Shown: one piece after another, positions 45,481-55,762 of the stretch
Layout: each line of letters starts with the position of its first letter
Position numbering within the stretch: position 1 is the stretch's first letter
DNA from: Saururus chinensis
Lineage: Eukaryota; Streptophyta; Magnoliopsida; Piperales; Saururaceae
Length of the DNA: 64,000 nucleotides
Assembly (NCBI GenBank): GCA_035235625.1
Contig: CP141145.1
Span: forward strand, 5,518,001 to 5,582,000
Direction: 5' to 3'
Translations under genes and position numbers: made by a program
The notes under the pieces: generated by a model
What the model saw: only the letters and a program-made list of their open reading frames with translations
Database searches by the model: none
What the model was told of the DNA's origin: nothing

Positions 45481-46856
45481 TATAACACCCCATGTTCTGA
45501 TTACACCTAAACCAACGTGTTAAGGGTAATTATGTAATTTTTAGTTAAATTTTAAAAGGTTTCAAGGGAGGGAATCACACTATATGAGTAGAGCTTGAAA
45601 TAATGAACATAACGATTGAAAAAACACATGAAATAGAGGTCGGGAACAGAAATTACGACATCGGGATGCATGTCATATGGGCAGGACCCACTGAAAAGTG
45701 TAGGATAACTTATCCATATGGGGTCCAGTTTCAAAGGGTTCATCGGTACGAACCAATCGGTACAAAGAATGCGTGATTCCGACTTTGGGATAAGAAGTTA
45801 TCGCATTTTGAAGTTAAAATTATGTTTGAATGAAATAATAATAGAATAGTAAGAAAAAGACAAAATAGATGATGTCATCAGCTTGAGCCGAGCTGAGCAG
45901 CGCCGTGTTGCCAAAACAGGACACGACAAGTAAGCCGCTTCGTGGAGTGGTAGGGCCGAGCGATCACGGCGATCTACGTGATCGCGCAGCATGCGGTGGG
46001 TGCACTATTGCTCGGTGTACGCGTGGTGATGCCTTGCGTTTCGTGCACCATGCACAAATGCACACACCGACTGCAGATGTGGTCCAATGGATGTGCGACA
46101 CATGACACGTGTCCATGTGAGCGTATCTCTTTTCCTTCGTATGCTCGCACACCTTCCACTATAACTTCCGATTTCCGCTAAAACTTTAGGAGAAGTTTCC
46201 GGGGTTTTGTTTTCATCCATTTAAAAGGCGTTCTTACATAATTCGAGGGTACTCTACGCAATGGGACCATCCATTCCTTGAGTTGGAAACTTTATAAGGG
46301 GAAAATACCCTAGGGTAAGAGGAGACTCTACCCATTACCCTAAAGCCTTGGGGAGAGAAAAATAGCACGGAGCAAGATGAGGCTTCGTTTTCTTATGTTG
46401 GGCCATATTAAGGAAAGTGGCATAGAATAGGGGAGACTTTACTCTCCACCAAAGGGCTACATAGTAAGATAGACCTCCCTGGGTTAAGGGGAGGTTCTGT
46501 CCGCCGCCTATAGGAACGAGAAGTGTAAAACGTCCCAGGTTAAAGAGAAGTGATGTCTACTGCCTAAAAAATATTCTGAAGCTACAAGAGGTTCTTCCCG
46601 CCATCTCTAGACTTAAAGGGGAGGATGCTTAGAGGAAATGAGTAACACCGAATATCATGACTTCCAAAACTACAGGGGAGTAAACGTATCTGGCTTTCCA
46701 ATTTTATTTAATTACGTATCTTAATTAATAATATTAATTAAAATATATAATTATATGAATGCATATTTTACTTACGATATATGTTATGCTCTTGATCTGA
46801 TATAATTTGATAAGCTCTAAAATGCTTTGTTTGATTTTTCGGGTCGGGCCGTTTAA
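45481..46856 (+). mobile_element. 3' LTR of the Tekay-like element
   Basis: Starts next to the polypurine tract in the position and form of a TGTAACACCCC-type LTR, and runs through the GATGTCATCAGCTTGAGC block, GGTGCACTATTGCTCGGTGT, GGGACCATCCATTCC and TATGTTATGCTCTTGATCTG to about 46856. It contains a GC-rich block (45880-46060) with many CACG/ATGCG words. Fossil. Confidence 0.75.
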
Positions 46857-47119
46857 AAACAACCGAATTTCTTAGTCAACAAATGATCGGTTGTCTGGAG
46901 AGGCAAGAGGGTGATGCTTCCAGTGATGCTCGGCTTATGGCTCTGGTAGATCACAACATTAAGAGAGCAGCACGCTGAGATGACCATGGTGGCGTTGAGG
47001 GTGGAGGCATAGGAGACGGTATCTTCTTTGCGCGGGATGTGGACATCAGCAATTGCAGGACGGAGCGATGATAAATCCGCCGGGAAAAGGAGAAAACTTC
47101 ACAGTGGAAGCAGGAAATG
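46857..47119. other. Unassigned stretch
   Basis: Rising GC content leading into the reverse-strand open frames. Nothing recognised. Confidence 0.3.
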
Positions 47120-47990
47120 TCATGGCTTGCAGCTTGACGATCTTTGTTGTGGGTTACAAATCGGGCCTACAATAGAAGCAGTCTGCCGGGGTCGTTGAGG
47201 AAGCTTTCGGGGCAGAGGAGGAAGCCTGATTGTGCAGGCGGGTGGCGGCATAGGCAAGATGGCAAAGATGCTGGCAAACATAGCTGAAATCGGGTGGGTG
47301 GTGGAGTGGGAGAAGCAGTTGTAGAAGAGGGAGAGGTCGCAGGAAAAGATGAGGCCATCGGCAGTGGATCTGGAGGTGGCCTTGCCTTTCCCGTCAAGCG
47401 AAGCCGGTTCATGGAGGAGGAAACACAATCGTGGAGCATAAAGTAGGTTTGTGCTGGATTGGTGGAATGAATCACAACCAGAGCAACAAGGCAAAGATGG
47501 AGATGCCGACGCCAGTGTCGTAGGTGAGGAGTATGTGGGTCGTTGGGGCTGAATAGTCTGAAGTGACAAGGGAGACATGACAACCAATCTCCTGGCCCAT
47601 AGATTTGTCTTTGCCAAGGTCCTTGATGTCGACAGAGAAAGAGCAGAGGTGGGCGAGCAGCACGTCCTTGAATGAGCAGCTGAAGGCATCGTGGCCGGCG
47701 ATAATTTTGAGATGATGGGGATGGCTCAATTTGGCGCGTTGGCGGAACCAGAACATGGGGCATTTTGTCGCCGTTCTCACGTTGCGATCTCCCTATTGAA
47801 ATAAGAAGGCCCGAAGGAGGCATCAGAGGGAAAAAACGGGTTGTTGCTTGTCTGAGAGGAGAGTAGACACCATCGAATCCGATTTGAATTCTGTGATGGC
47901 AACTGTAAACTTCATGAACTATGTTTGTTACAGCATCAGGAGATAGTTGATTCGAAGAGGTAAGTTCTGTATCAACAAAGGCAAACAAGG
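47120..47990 (-). pseudogene. Unidentified GC-rich reverse-strand coding-like block
   Basis: Three overlapping reverse frames are open for long stretches: 273 codons (47988-47167), 189 (47689-47120) and 102 (47780-47472). Only one could be real at a time. The 102-codon frame looks the most protein-like (KIIAGHDAFSCSFKDVLLAH, and an LLTYDTGVGI stretch near 47530-47500 reminiscent of the DTGVG motif of GHKL ATPases). The others are Pro/Ser-rich and look like shadows. Codon-like composition suggests a real ancestral exon, perhaps with frame breaks, captured between LTR copies at 39.3 and 48.4 kb. I do not recognise the protein and assign no function. Confidence 0.3.
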
Positions 47991-48351
47991 TGTGTTATGC
48001 ATCTCAACAACAACAGTTGCTTCCTGTACATATGCCGATGAGAACAGAGTGGCTCTCAGTGGAAGAAGATTTGGCTGTCAACAAAAAGGAAGGTGCGGTT
48101 GTGGCCTCGGTTGCAACAAAATGCACTATTGCATATGCATCTTCTACAGACTTGGCAGATGATGACTGACTTAGCCTACTATCGTGCACCGCTTGGATAG
48201 CTTGCATCACGTTGTCAAAATAATGATTATAATAATCGTGATCAAATTCTTGATATTAACTTTAATTAATGATCGGGGATGAGCAAATACAAGCAAGGTG
48301 GGAGGGCTTAATATTACAAGGAGATCCAAAATCGAATGTTATAATATTAAT
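47991..48351. other. Unassigned stretch
   Basis: Short frames on both strands (71 codons plus, 68 minus) with no recognised domain. AT-rich from 48210. Confidence 0.3.
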
Positions 48352-48665
48352 GATGTAGACATATGTCTATGTAAGCTAAATTAGAGATAAAAAGATAAGA
48401 CAAATAACTTAAATATAAAATAAATTAAACTAACTTGATTCTAATTTTTAAATTAATTAAATAAAACCCCTATATATTTATAGGCAATTATAAGTCTCTA
48501 ATCTTAATGCTAATAAAACTCCTAATTAAAATAAACTTTTAGCATTATCTTAAGTCCAATAAATATAAAATCTTAATTATACTAAACTACTCTTACTAAC
48601 AATAATTAAATCCTAATTCTAATAGACTAAGAAGGCGGGATCAAACCCCTAGGGTGGGTCAAAAC
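48352..48665 (-). mobile_element. LTR-like repeat, right copy (partner 39285-39602)
   Basis: Collinear with the left copy: TAAGCTAAATTAGAGATAAA, ACTTAAATATAAAATAAATT, TATTTATAGGCAATTA, AATGCTAATAAAACTCCTAA, AAGGCGGGA and CCCCTAGGG. The complement of its TATATATTTATAGGC word is a TATA box in minus orientation. Confidence 0.65.
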
Positions 48666-49304
48666 AAAATTATCCAAGTTTTCATGCGAACTAACATCAT
48701 GATTTTATGTTTTCTTTAATTTTTAATGAATTTGCATAATTATGGAAATATTTACTTAAAATCGGGTTGATTTCTAAAACATCATAAATAAATTTGTAGA
48801 CATTGAAACAAGATGAAAAATTAATTGTAACTAGGGTTCTACAGTATGCAAAAAGTTTTGAAGAGTTTTTCTTGACCGAATTACCTCGTCCATCCAGAGC
48901 GTTAAAATAAAAATTCACCTCTTAGAAATAATTTTATGAAAGTAATTAATGTTGGCATACTTTTTCATGCTTAATACATAATTTAGGAAGTTTTAGATTA
49001 ATAATTAGGCTTTTATATAATTTTATATCTTTAGCCTAATACAAGGGTAGGTAGTATAGGGAAAAGGGTGAGAAAACACCTATCCTTTCCTGTCAGTTTT
49101 TATTTTGTATGAGACATCCTCACTCAAGCCGTCAATAATGGTGTGGCCCAACAAGAAGGGAACAAACAAATCAGGATAACAAAACAAACAAAAATACATA
49201 ACATAAAGTTGCATTACATCAAACTTTACCGATAGCACAAAGTGCCGTCGATTTTTATACTAAGAACACAATGATATATCTAAAATCTGAACGCAAAACT
49301 AATA
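48666..49304. other. Gene-poor AT-rich flank
   Basis: No open frame with a recognised product. Confidence 0.4.
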
Positions 49305-49407
49305 CACCCGCCATCACACTTTAATAGTCCTATTTAAAATTTTAAAATAAATTAAAATTATTTCATTTTAAAAACCAAATGGAGCTATTAACGTAGGACA
49401 AAGGGAG
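49305..49407. mobile_element. 103-bp Stowaway-like MITE
   Basis: Flanked by TA on both sides (49303-49304, 49408-49409). Left end CACCCGCCATCACACTTTAA and right-end complement CTCCCTTTGTCCTACGTTAA are imperfect inverted repeats continuing into TAATAG(T/C)(C/T)C(T/C)ATTT. Size, TA duplication and TIR form match Stowaway elements. It lies about 1.1 kb past the end of the F-box gene. Confidence 0.7.
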
Positions 49408-50539
49408 TACACTATATGCAACTGCTCGACTTAACGTGCCTTTGAGTAGCACCCTCACCTGTCACCTGAATGGCATAAAACAACCAAATTGTTAACTAAT
49501 AATCTTCGAGGTAATAGAATGAAATCCTCAGTGGTAATCAAACAAAGCAGAAAGCTGTAGTACGTAGTACTGTTTTCAGCATAGTTAAAAACAATAAAAA
49601 GCATATAATAGACAAATAAATTATGGGTAACTATAGATTGAAAATTCAAGTGCACATTCTTTTCACATCAACTAATGGTAAGTCAAATGAAGGTGCATAT
49701 GACTAAGGTGATATGGCTATTTGGCTATGGTATTTAAACGTATGGAAGCTTAATCTAGTTTCCAGCAGAGCACACAGTCCTCCTACTTGGCTTGCATAGT
49801 AGGGCAATTTAAATTAAGACAGTTTACTCATCAAATGCGAATAAATAGCAGACAGGTCCAGATGTGAATAACAGATCAAATCAAATCAAATATAAATCGC
49901 TTCACCATGAGGGATTTACAAATCATGATTCATGGGTGCTCCAAAACCCTTTTAACATATCAAACACATAATAAAATAGAAGAGCAATGAGTAAGAAAGC
50001 AGAAAACCATGGATTTTGAAAGTTGTCAAACAGACTTTCGGAAGGATTAGCTGAATTCCCTTATATCTCAACAATCGCACATTAATAAAATGTAAATTCT
50101 GGTTAATCTCATCATTTTTGGTTGGAAACTACTCAAATTACCCAGGGGAAGATCAGAATAGTGTAATATCTTAGGAACTGATTAAAAATTGGAACAGCAA
50201 CTATCCTTATTTGGGCACAATTTGACCAATGCATCGGGATTGCTTGACAATTCAAGATAATGTAATTGATGTATTTGATCTAATCTTTTGTTTGATTATA
50301 TCTTTAAAGCTTCTGAATAAGAACATTTCAACGGGTAGTAATGCCGATTATAATACAAACTAATTACATGTAAAGTAAACTAACTTTGTCAAACTTGAAC
50401 ATACAACATATATGCAATTTGATCTAAAAATTACTAGCGAATACAATTTTTGCTAGAAGCTGAACTGGAAAGTGATTAAAAACTAATACATTTATTGCTA
50501 GAAACTGAATTTGAAAGTTAAAAGCTTACCTCATAAGTT
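49408..50539. other. 3' flank of the F-box gene
   Basis: AT-rich sequence without open frames. Reverse-strand AATAAA-like words are common, so no single poly(A) signal can be chosen. Confidence 0.4.
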
Positions 50540-51589
50540 CTACATCAAACTTGGTGTGAAGAAAACTCTTGGAGATAAAAACAAATCAAGGCTTTTGTCC
50601 ACGTCCTTCTCTATCTTCTTCTTCTTCATATCAAGCATGTGAATACAATGGTCACTAACCGAATAGACACAGTTCTCTTGGAAATCAGGCAAGTCGCTTG
50701 CCTTCATGGATATGGTACAACTTGGACAGACCAGAAGCATTTGGTCACCCAAAGTTCTGATCTTCTCCCATTTCCCCTTCCCTAAACTGGCCTTGAACAC
50801 CTGACGCACAGCCATGGGAGCATCCATATCTCCATCATCAATGAAGAAAACCATTAGTAGCTCTCTTTTGCAGGATTCCACCAAACGCCAGCAACTGTGA
50901 AAGGGTCTGAACAATCTACCATCTAATGGTGGAGGAAGAACACTCTTCACACTGTGGCCATCAGACCCAGATCCCACTTCTACGAGGAAGAGCTCCCCTG
51001 CTTTTGTTGCAGCATATATGGACCGATCATGAAGTATGAGATCACTGCATCTGACAATTGGAAGCCTAGACCACTCTCCACCCATGAAGGGCCTACCGAT
51101 CCACAGGCCCTCAACAAGATGCAAGACGAGCACAATGCATTGTGGGTCAGTAGGTATGGAGGAGAGGATCACCAAAGGGTTATAATAAGGGAGGTAGGCC
51201 ACTATGGGATCAGGAAGTTGGACTGTATATCTTGCATTTGGGATCAATGGATTTAGGAAGAAGAGGTTGTTCACAGGATTGTCGGTCATGATCAACCACC
51301 CTTCATGGGTTCCACAGCAATAGCCTACAAGGGCTTCCTGTGGCATGGTCAGATTGTAGACCCTTTTATCAGAAGGGCAATAGAAATCCCCAGCACCAGG
51401 AAGGCGTGTGCGTTCAGGGGGAGTCATCCAAATCCAGGGGAGTTTTGGTGATGGGGTATGGCGACGCTCAGCAGCCACACTTGCCCACAGCTTGTTCACA
51501 GCACCAAAGCATACTTGGTCTTTGATGGGTAAGTGCTTGATGATGATGTCTAGGAGCTCTTTGGGCAGCGATGACCAATCCATCTCCAT
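50540..51589 (-). CDS. F-box protein with DUF295 (KIB-type) propeller region
   Basis: A 349-residue protein, intact and single-exon. Residues 4-42 (WSSLPKELLDIIIKHLPIKD.. and LWASVAAER) are an F-box, the part that binds SKP1 in SCF ubiquitin ligases. Residues about 65-345 match the plant DUF295 region: LVGYCCGTHEGWLIM, LFFLNPLIPNARYTVQLP, WSRLP..CSDLILHDRSIYA, WRLVESCKRELLMVFFID, W(EK)..TLGDQMLLV and ENCVYSVSD appear in family order. Likely role is substrate recognition in an SCF complex in nucleus or cytosol; the substrate is unknown. The frame is open 56 codons further upstream, but those translate a (GA)n tract (SLSLSLSL), so the ATG at 51589 (MEMDWSS) is chosen. The nearest genes are all transposons. 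Confidence 0.92.
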   Translation of the reverse strand: MEMDWSSLPKELLDIIIKHLPIKDQVCFGAVNKLWASVAAERRHTPSPKLPWIWMTPPERTRLPGAGDFYCPSDKRVYNLTMPQEALVGYCCGTHEGWLIMTDNPVNNLFFLNPLIPNARYTVQLPDPIVAYLPYYNPLVILSSIPTDPQCIVLVLHLVEGLWIGRPFMGGEWSRLPIVRCSDLILHDRSIYAATKAGELFLVEVGSGSDGHSVKSVLPPPLDGRLFRPFHSCWRLVESCKRELLMVFFIDDGDMDAPMAVRQVFKASLGKGKWEKIRTLGDQMLLVCPSCTISMKASDLPDFQENCVYSVSDHCIHMLDMKKKKIEKDVDKSLDLFLSPRVFFTPSLM

Positions 51590-51637
51590 GGTATTAGAAA
51601 CCAGCGGAAAGGAATGACAGAGAGAGAGATTGGTGTT

Positions 51638-51673
<36 letters not shown>

Positions 51674-51757
51674 ACAAATTGGTTCTGCTAAATTGTTCCT
51701 ATAAGCAGAATCAAAACTAAAGGGAGACCAACATGGTTTTAGGCAAGGGGGTTTCAC
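51590..51757 (-). other. Likely 5' UTR with in-frame extension
   Basis: The reading frame stays open to an ATG at 51757. The extension is low-complexity and unlike any F-box protein N-terminus, so it is more likely leader sequence than coding. Confidence 0.6.
51642..51670. repeat. (GA)n microsatellite in the F-box 5' UTR
   Basis: AG repeats give a CT run on the coding strand about 55-80 bases before the chosen ATG. CT/GA repeats are common in plant leaders and can bind GAGA-type (BPC) factors. Confidence 0.9.
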
Positions 51758-51851
51758 TTCCTTCCATGAAGATTACCAGCTTCACCAGAAAAGAAAGTCT
51801 GAAACAATCCAGAAAGAAGCATACAAGAAAGACGACATTCGGAAAAAAAGA

Positions 51852-51861
51852 TATATATTAT
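51852..51861 (-). promoter_or_regulatory. Possible TATA box of the F-box gene
   Basis: ATATATATTA on the plus strand reads TAATATATAT on the minus strand, about 265 bp upstream of the ATG. With a transcript start some 30 bp downstream, the (GA)n tract would lie in the leader. Tentative. Confidence 0.3.
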
Positions 51862-52324
51862 TCGACAAATTTTCGGAGACTTTTTGTAGGAAGATTGTAG
51901 AAATCTTATAATGTCCTATATTAAAATACAATTACTTTTTTTAATATAGAAACAAAAGCTTCAGAATTAAGAACATGGAAAAATCGATGTGTGTAGGTCT
52001 ACCCCCAAGCCACGAGATTTGCATTCTACTTGGGACGCACCGTGCTGGGGCGGGTTTCAACTGCGCTCTTTTTTAATTGTATCATACAAACAAAAATTAA
52101 TATGAGCTAACGCATGAACCAAGAACTTTAGAGGCGTTGGATCTCAATCCAATCCTACAACGTAAAGATCCCCCCACTTATTTAAAAGATGTGGCCTGAG
52201 TAATATACCCTATTCGATTAAAATATTTAATAGTTTATAATATTTAATGAAAATAATTTTAATGTTTCATTCTAATAATGATATGTACGAGAGTCCTTCG
52301 TTTATAAAATCAACAATGTAAATA

Positions 52325-52367
<43 letters not shown>

Positions 52368-53255
52368 GTAATATTGGAGTAAATATATATATTAGTATAT
52401 ATATTATTAATTTTAAATATTAAAGATTTATATAGATTCTTTATATTAGGCTCGTTGCAAGAAAGAAACGTAAAAAATTCTTCTACCATGATAGTACACA
52501 TAACAATTATGATAACACATGCAAGCCCTATCTCCGTTAATATTTTATATATTCTTACTTAATTTATGTCTGGAAATTATTGTGAGGATGAATCCTTGGG
52601 ATGGAGTCAAATCTGGCGACCTTCAAAATATGGTAGTCACATGCCTCATCACATGTGCTTGGTATGCTGACATTTCTCAATATAAAACAAAATTAAAAAA
52701 TATTAACCCTCAATGATGTGAGCGCCGAACTTTAATTAATTTTTTGATGTGAGCGCTGAACTATATGCATGCTAGATGTGAACGAATGCTCCTGTAATTT
52801 GCAAATGTCGATCAACCTAATTGGAATCTACCAAAAAGATAATCAAACTAATTAGCTGATGATTATAAAAAAATAACAAGCTGATTGGTTCTTAGTCAAT
52901 TCTAAAAGCTTCCGAATCCAGGAGATTAAACCTAGGCGCAAGAGAAAGTTAGCAGTTTATGTAAGCTTGATGGTTGCATAATCTTTGATAGCTGGAGGAA
53001 ATTTTGGAAACAAGTGGGCGGGTTAATTTAGAACAAAAGCAAAAAACATGGTGCCCATGAAGTTACTTTCAACATTGGCATACAAGGATTTGTTAGTTTT
53101 CATTCAGTTTAAAGATGAAGATTATTCCGACAAAACTAAGGTTTAGGTAAGTGGTCACACATATTACATATTAGAAATTAAGTTTTATAGTTTTTTTATA
53201 TGAAAATTGAGTAATAAATATTGGGAAGAAAATTACAAAAAGGACTCACCGAAAT
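51862..53255. other. Upstream intergenic stretch
   Basis: Contains the TA microsatellite at 52330 and a short direct repeat GATGTGAGCGC(C/T)GAACT (52717 and 52746). No gene was recognised. Confidence 0.4.
52330..52364. repeat. (TA)n microsatellite
   Basis: An uninterrupted TA run of about 35 bp, with further TATATA words to 52410. Confidence 0.95.
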
Positions 53256-53259
53256 GGTT

Positions 53260-54235
53260 GTTGTGCAATCAATCGGTTTCGTCCACAGGATATCCAAAAT
53301 GTCATACTAGACATTTAGCATTTGATCATTAATGTCCAAAGGATGCTAAAAATATGGTATTGGACATTTTGCGATAGATCAACATTATCTGCAATAGATT
53401 GATGTCATTCACTGGTGTTTAGAACATACATATTTGAGTCTAGTATGGAATGTACAAATTCCAATTCAATTGCTACTTCATCCTTTGATTTCAAAAGCTA
53501 TTTAAAGGCATTGTGGACAATGGAAAAAGAGAGATAAGGGTTTCGTTTTCTTCTCTTATGTTCTCTAGAAGAAAAAATTCTTTTCAAAAGCGATAGCTTT
53601 TTGCTACTTCTATGGCTATTATGTGTTGAAATTTTATTTTTTTAATCCATAAATTGTTTCTCATTCAGTTTCTCATTGGTAGGCCTTTAGATTATTGAAA
53701 TATTAGTTTGATGAATAATTCACACACAATCACATCTCATATACTTCGTTCTAAAGATTCCTCTAGAAAGGAATTGAAGACACTATAGATACTAGAGAAG
53801 TTATTGCTGGAGATTGGAATTATATGAAGAAGATCACACAGGAGATAGTGATGGGCTAGGATAGATCACAAAGGAGTGATTTAAGGTCTACATAGTAGAA
53901 GTGGTGTAATCTACTAGCTGAGTTTATCATAGTGTGTAGTCATGTGTGATCCATATATCTACAAACTAATTTACATAGTGCATATTTTTGGCTCAGCAGA
54001 GTATCCCATGGTTGTTCCTGTTGGGTTTTATACATCAAACTCCTGCTTCGATTTGTAGCTTGATAGCTCTTTATTTTGATAGTTGCAAATTTCTTTTACA
54101 TTTAGCAATCAATTTCATAAACAATTTAATTTAGAATCCCACACTAAAATGGTTATACATCTTGTATTCCACTCTTATTGTCAGATCTTCTAGTTCTAAT
54201 TGTGGGTTGCATAGTCAACATAATTTAGTGAGTAA
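53260..54235 (+). mobile_element. LTR-like segment with CAATCAATCGG motif and TATA box
   Basis: Begins near TTGTTGTGCAATCAATCGG. It has further AGATTGATG/AGATCAACA words, a TATA-like CTATTTAAAGGCATTG (53510), a GGGTTTCGTTTTCTTCTC leader, and a long AT-rich tail. Architecture suggests an LTR, Copia or Gypsy unresolved. Ends not fixed. Fossil. Confidence 0.35.
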
Positions 54236-55762
54236 AAAAGATGAGTAGGACCAAGTTTTGAGCAACTTACGGTGGGGAAAGTGATGTCCTACCTATGTGG
54301 TTGAACACAACATAGGACATCTTGGTTGTTTACTTAACAAATTCTTGTAAATTATACATACAATAAAGTCTAAGAGAAGGGATATTTGTCAAAGTCTTAA
54401 GCAACTTGTCATGAGGTTATACTACCTTGTGAGCATTTACTAGTTTGTGATTTGTGAAAATACCATAATCAAAGTGGGTTCAAGGCTAATGAGATGAATG
54501 TAGCTAAAGATGTCCTAGCTTAGTCAAGTAAGAATAACATAATCAATTGAGAAAACTATCAAACATTTAACAAAAAGGGAAGATGTCTCACCTGTAGCTT
54601 ACTATGTAGAAATTGTTACTTAGGCCATAAAATATCCATTTTTTCCTTCTCAAACATGTATGGTCTGCATACTCGGTGATGACCAATTGCTCCTTGTATT
54701 TGAAGTAGGAAAACCAAACTTACACACAAAGGACTTCACCACATTGGTTTGGTATTGCTTAGTCTTTACCAGTGATCATAAAAAAGACCGAGTAAACAAA
54801 TTATCTAAAAAAGATTCTAGCATTAATTAATTGAATAGCTGAGTCTCTAGGTAGATTTGAACCAGCATATTCTCATGAAAAATGATATAAAACAATTCCT
54901 AAAAGTTCTACGAATTGAGCTGAAGAGCCATTCGAAATTAGAAACATGTAAATTGGGGTAACAAGATTTCACCAATGCTTATAAAATAGTGATAATAAGT
55001 TGATTGATGACAACTCTAATAAAGTCCATAATCAGCAATTCTTAAATCCCTAAATTAGTGATGATAAGTTGTTTTATATGAAACAAATACTTTAATTGAG
55101 ATGATCAATGTACATTAAATCACTAGTGCAAGACTCAATGTGAAATCATTTAGGAAGTTTTTAGCAACAAATACTACTTCAGAGCAAGACATGTATCCCA
55201 AATTTTATTTTATTTTAAACAACAAAGACAAAGAACATGGAATGTGATAAGAGGAGCACGATTTGGCTGGCAGATGGCACTGACAAAGCTAGTGGCTTCT
55301 TTTCATTAAAAGATCCCTTTGAGGGTTGAAAGTCATACATCTATAAGATGGATTGCAGGTTGTGAATTATTTAATAATAAAAAGTTTAATCATACATCTA
55401 TGGAGAATGATTTACCATAAGCCCTAAACCAAAGAGGACAACCTAATGCATTTTAAGTATCTAACAACTAAGAAGCTTTACTCACATGCAAGCAAATTCT
55501 ACATAAAAAATAGCCATTGACTAAATGCAAAACAATGGTTTTAAATGGTTCCTAAAGTTGGGGAGATTGAGAAAAACACTTATATGTGGCTCCATATGCA
55601 CAAAGTTGTTGATCAAACTACTTAAATATATCATTCAAAGATTGGGGTAGCATGACATAAGAGTTATATCAAAGAAGCAGAGGGAATGACGTGAAACAAA
55701 CATGCAATGTTGGATTTGGTGTCTATTTAAACTTTGAACTTTTTGCTTTTCTAGACCAAAAG
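54236..55762. other. Unassigned stretch
   Basis: An imperfect inverted repeat GATGTCCTACCTATGT / ACATAGGACATC lies at 54282-54320. No protein domain was recognised in six frames. Confidence 0.3.

Noticed and set aside
52519-52716. Plus 65-codon frame with a hydrophobic start
   Set aside because: No neighbour, no domain, no promoter context; chance frame in AT-rich DNA.
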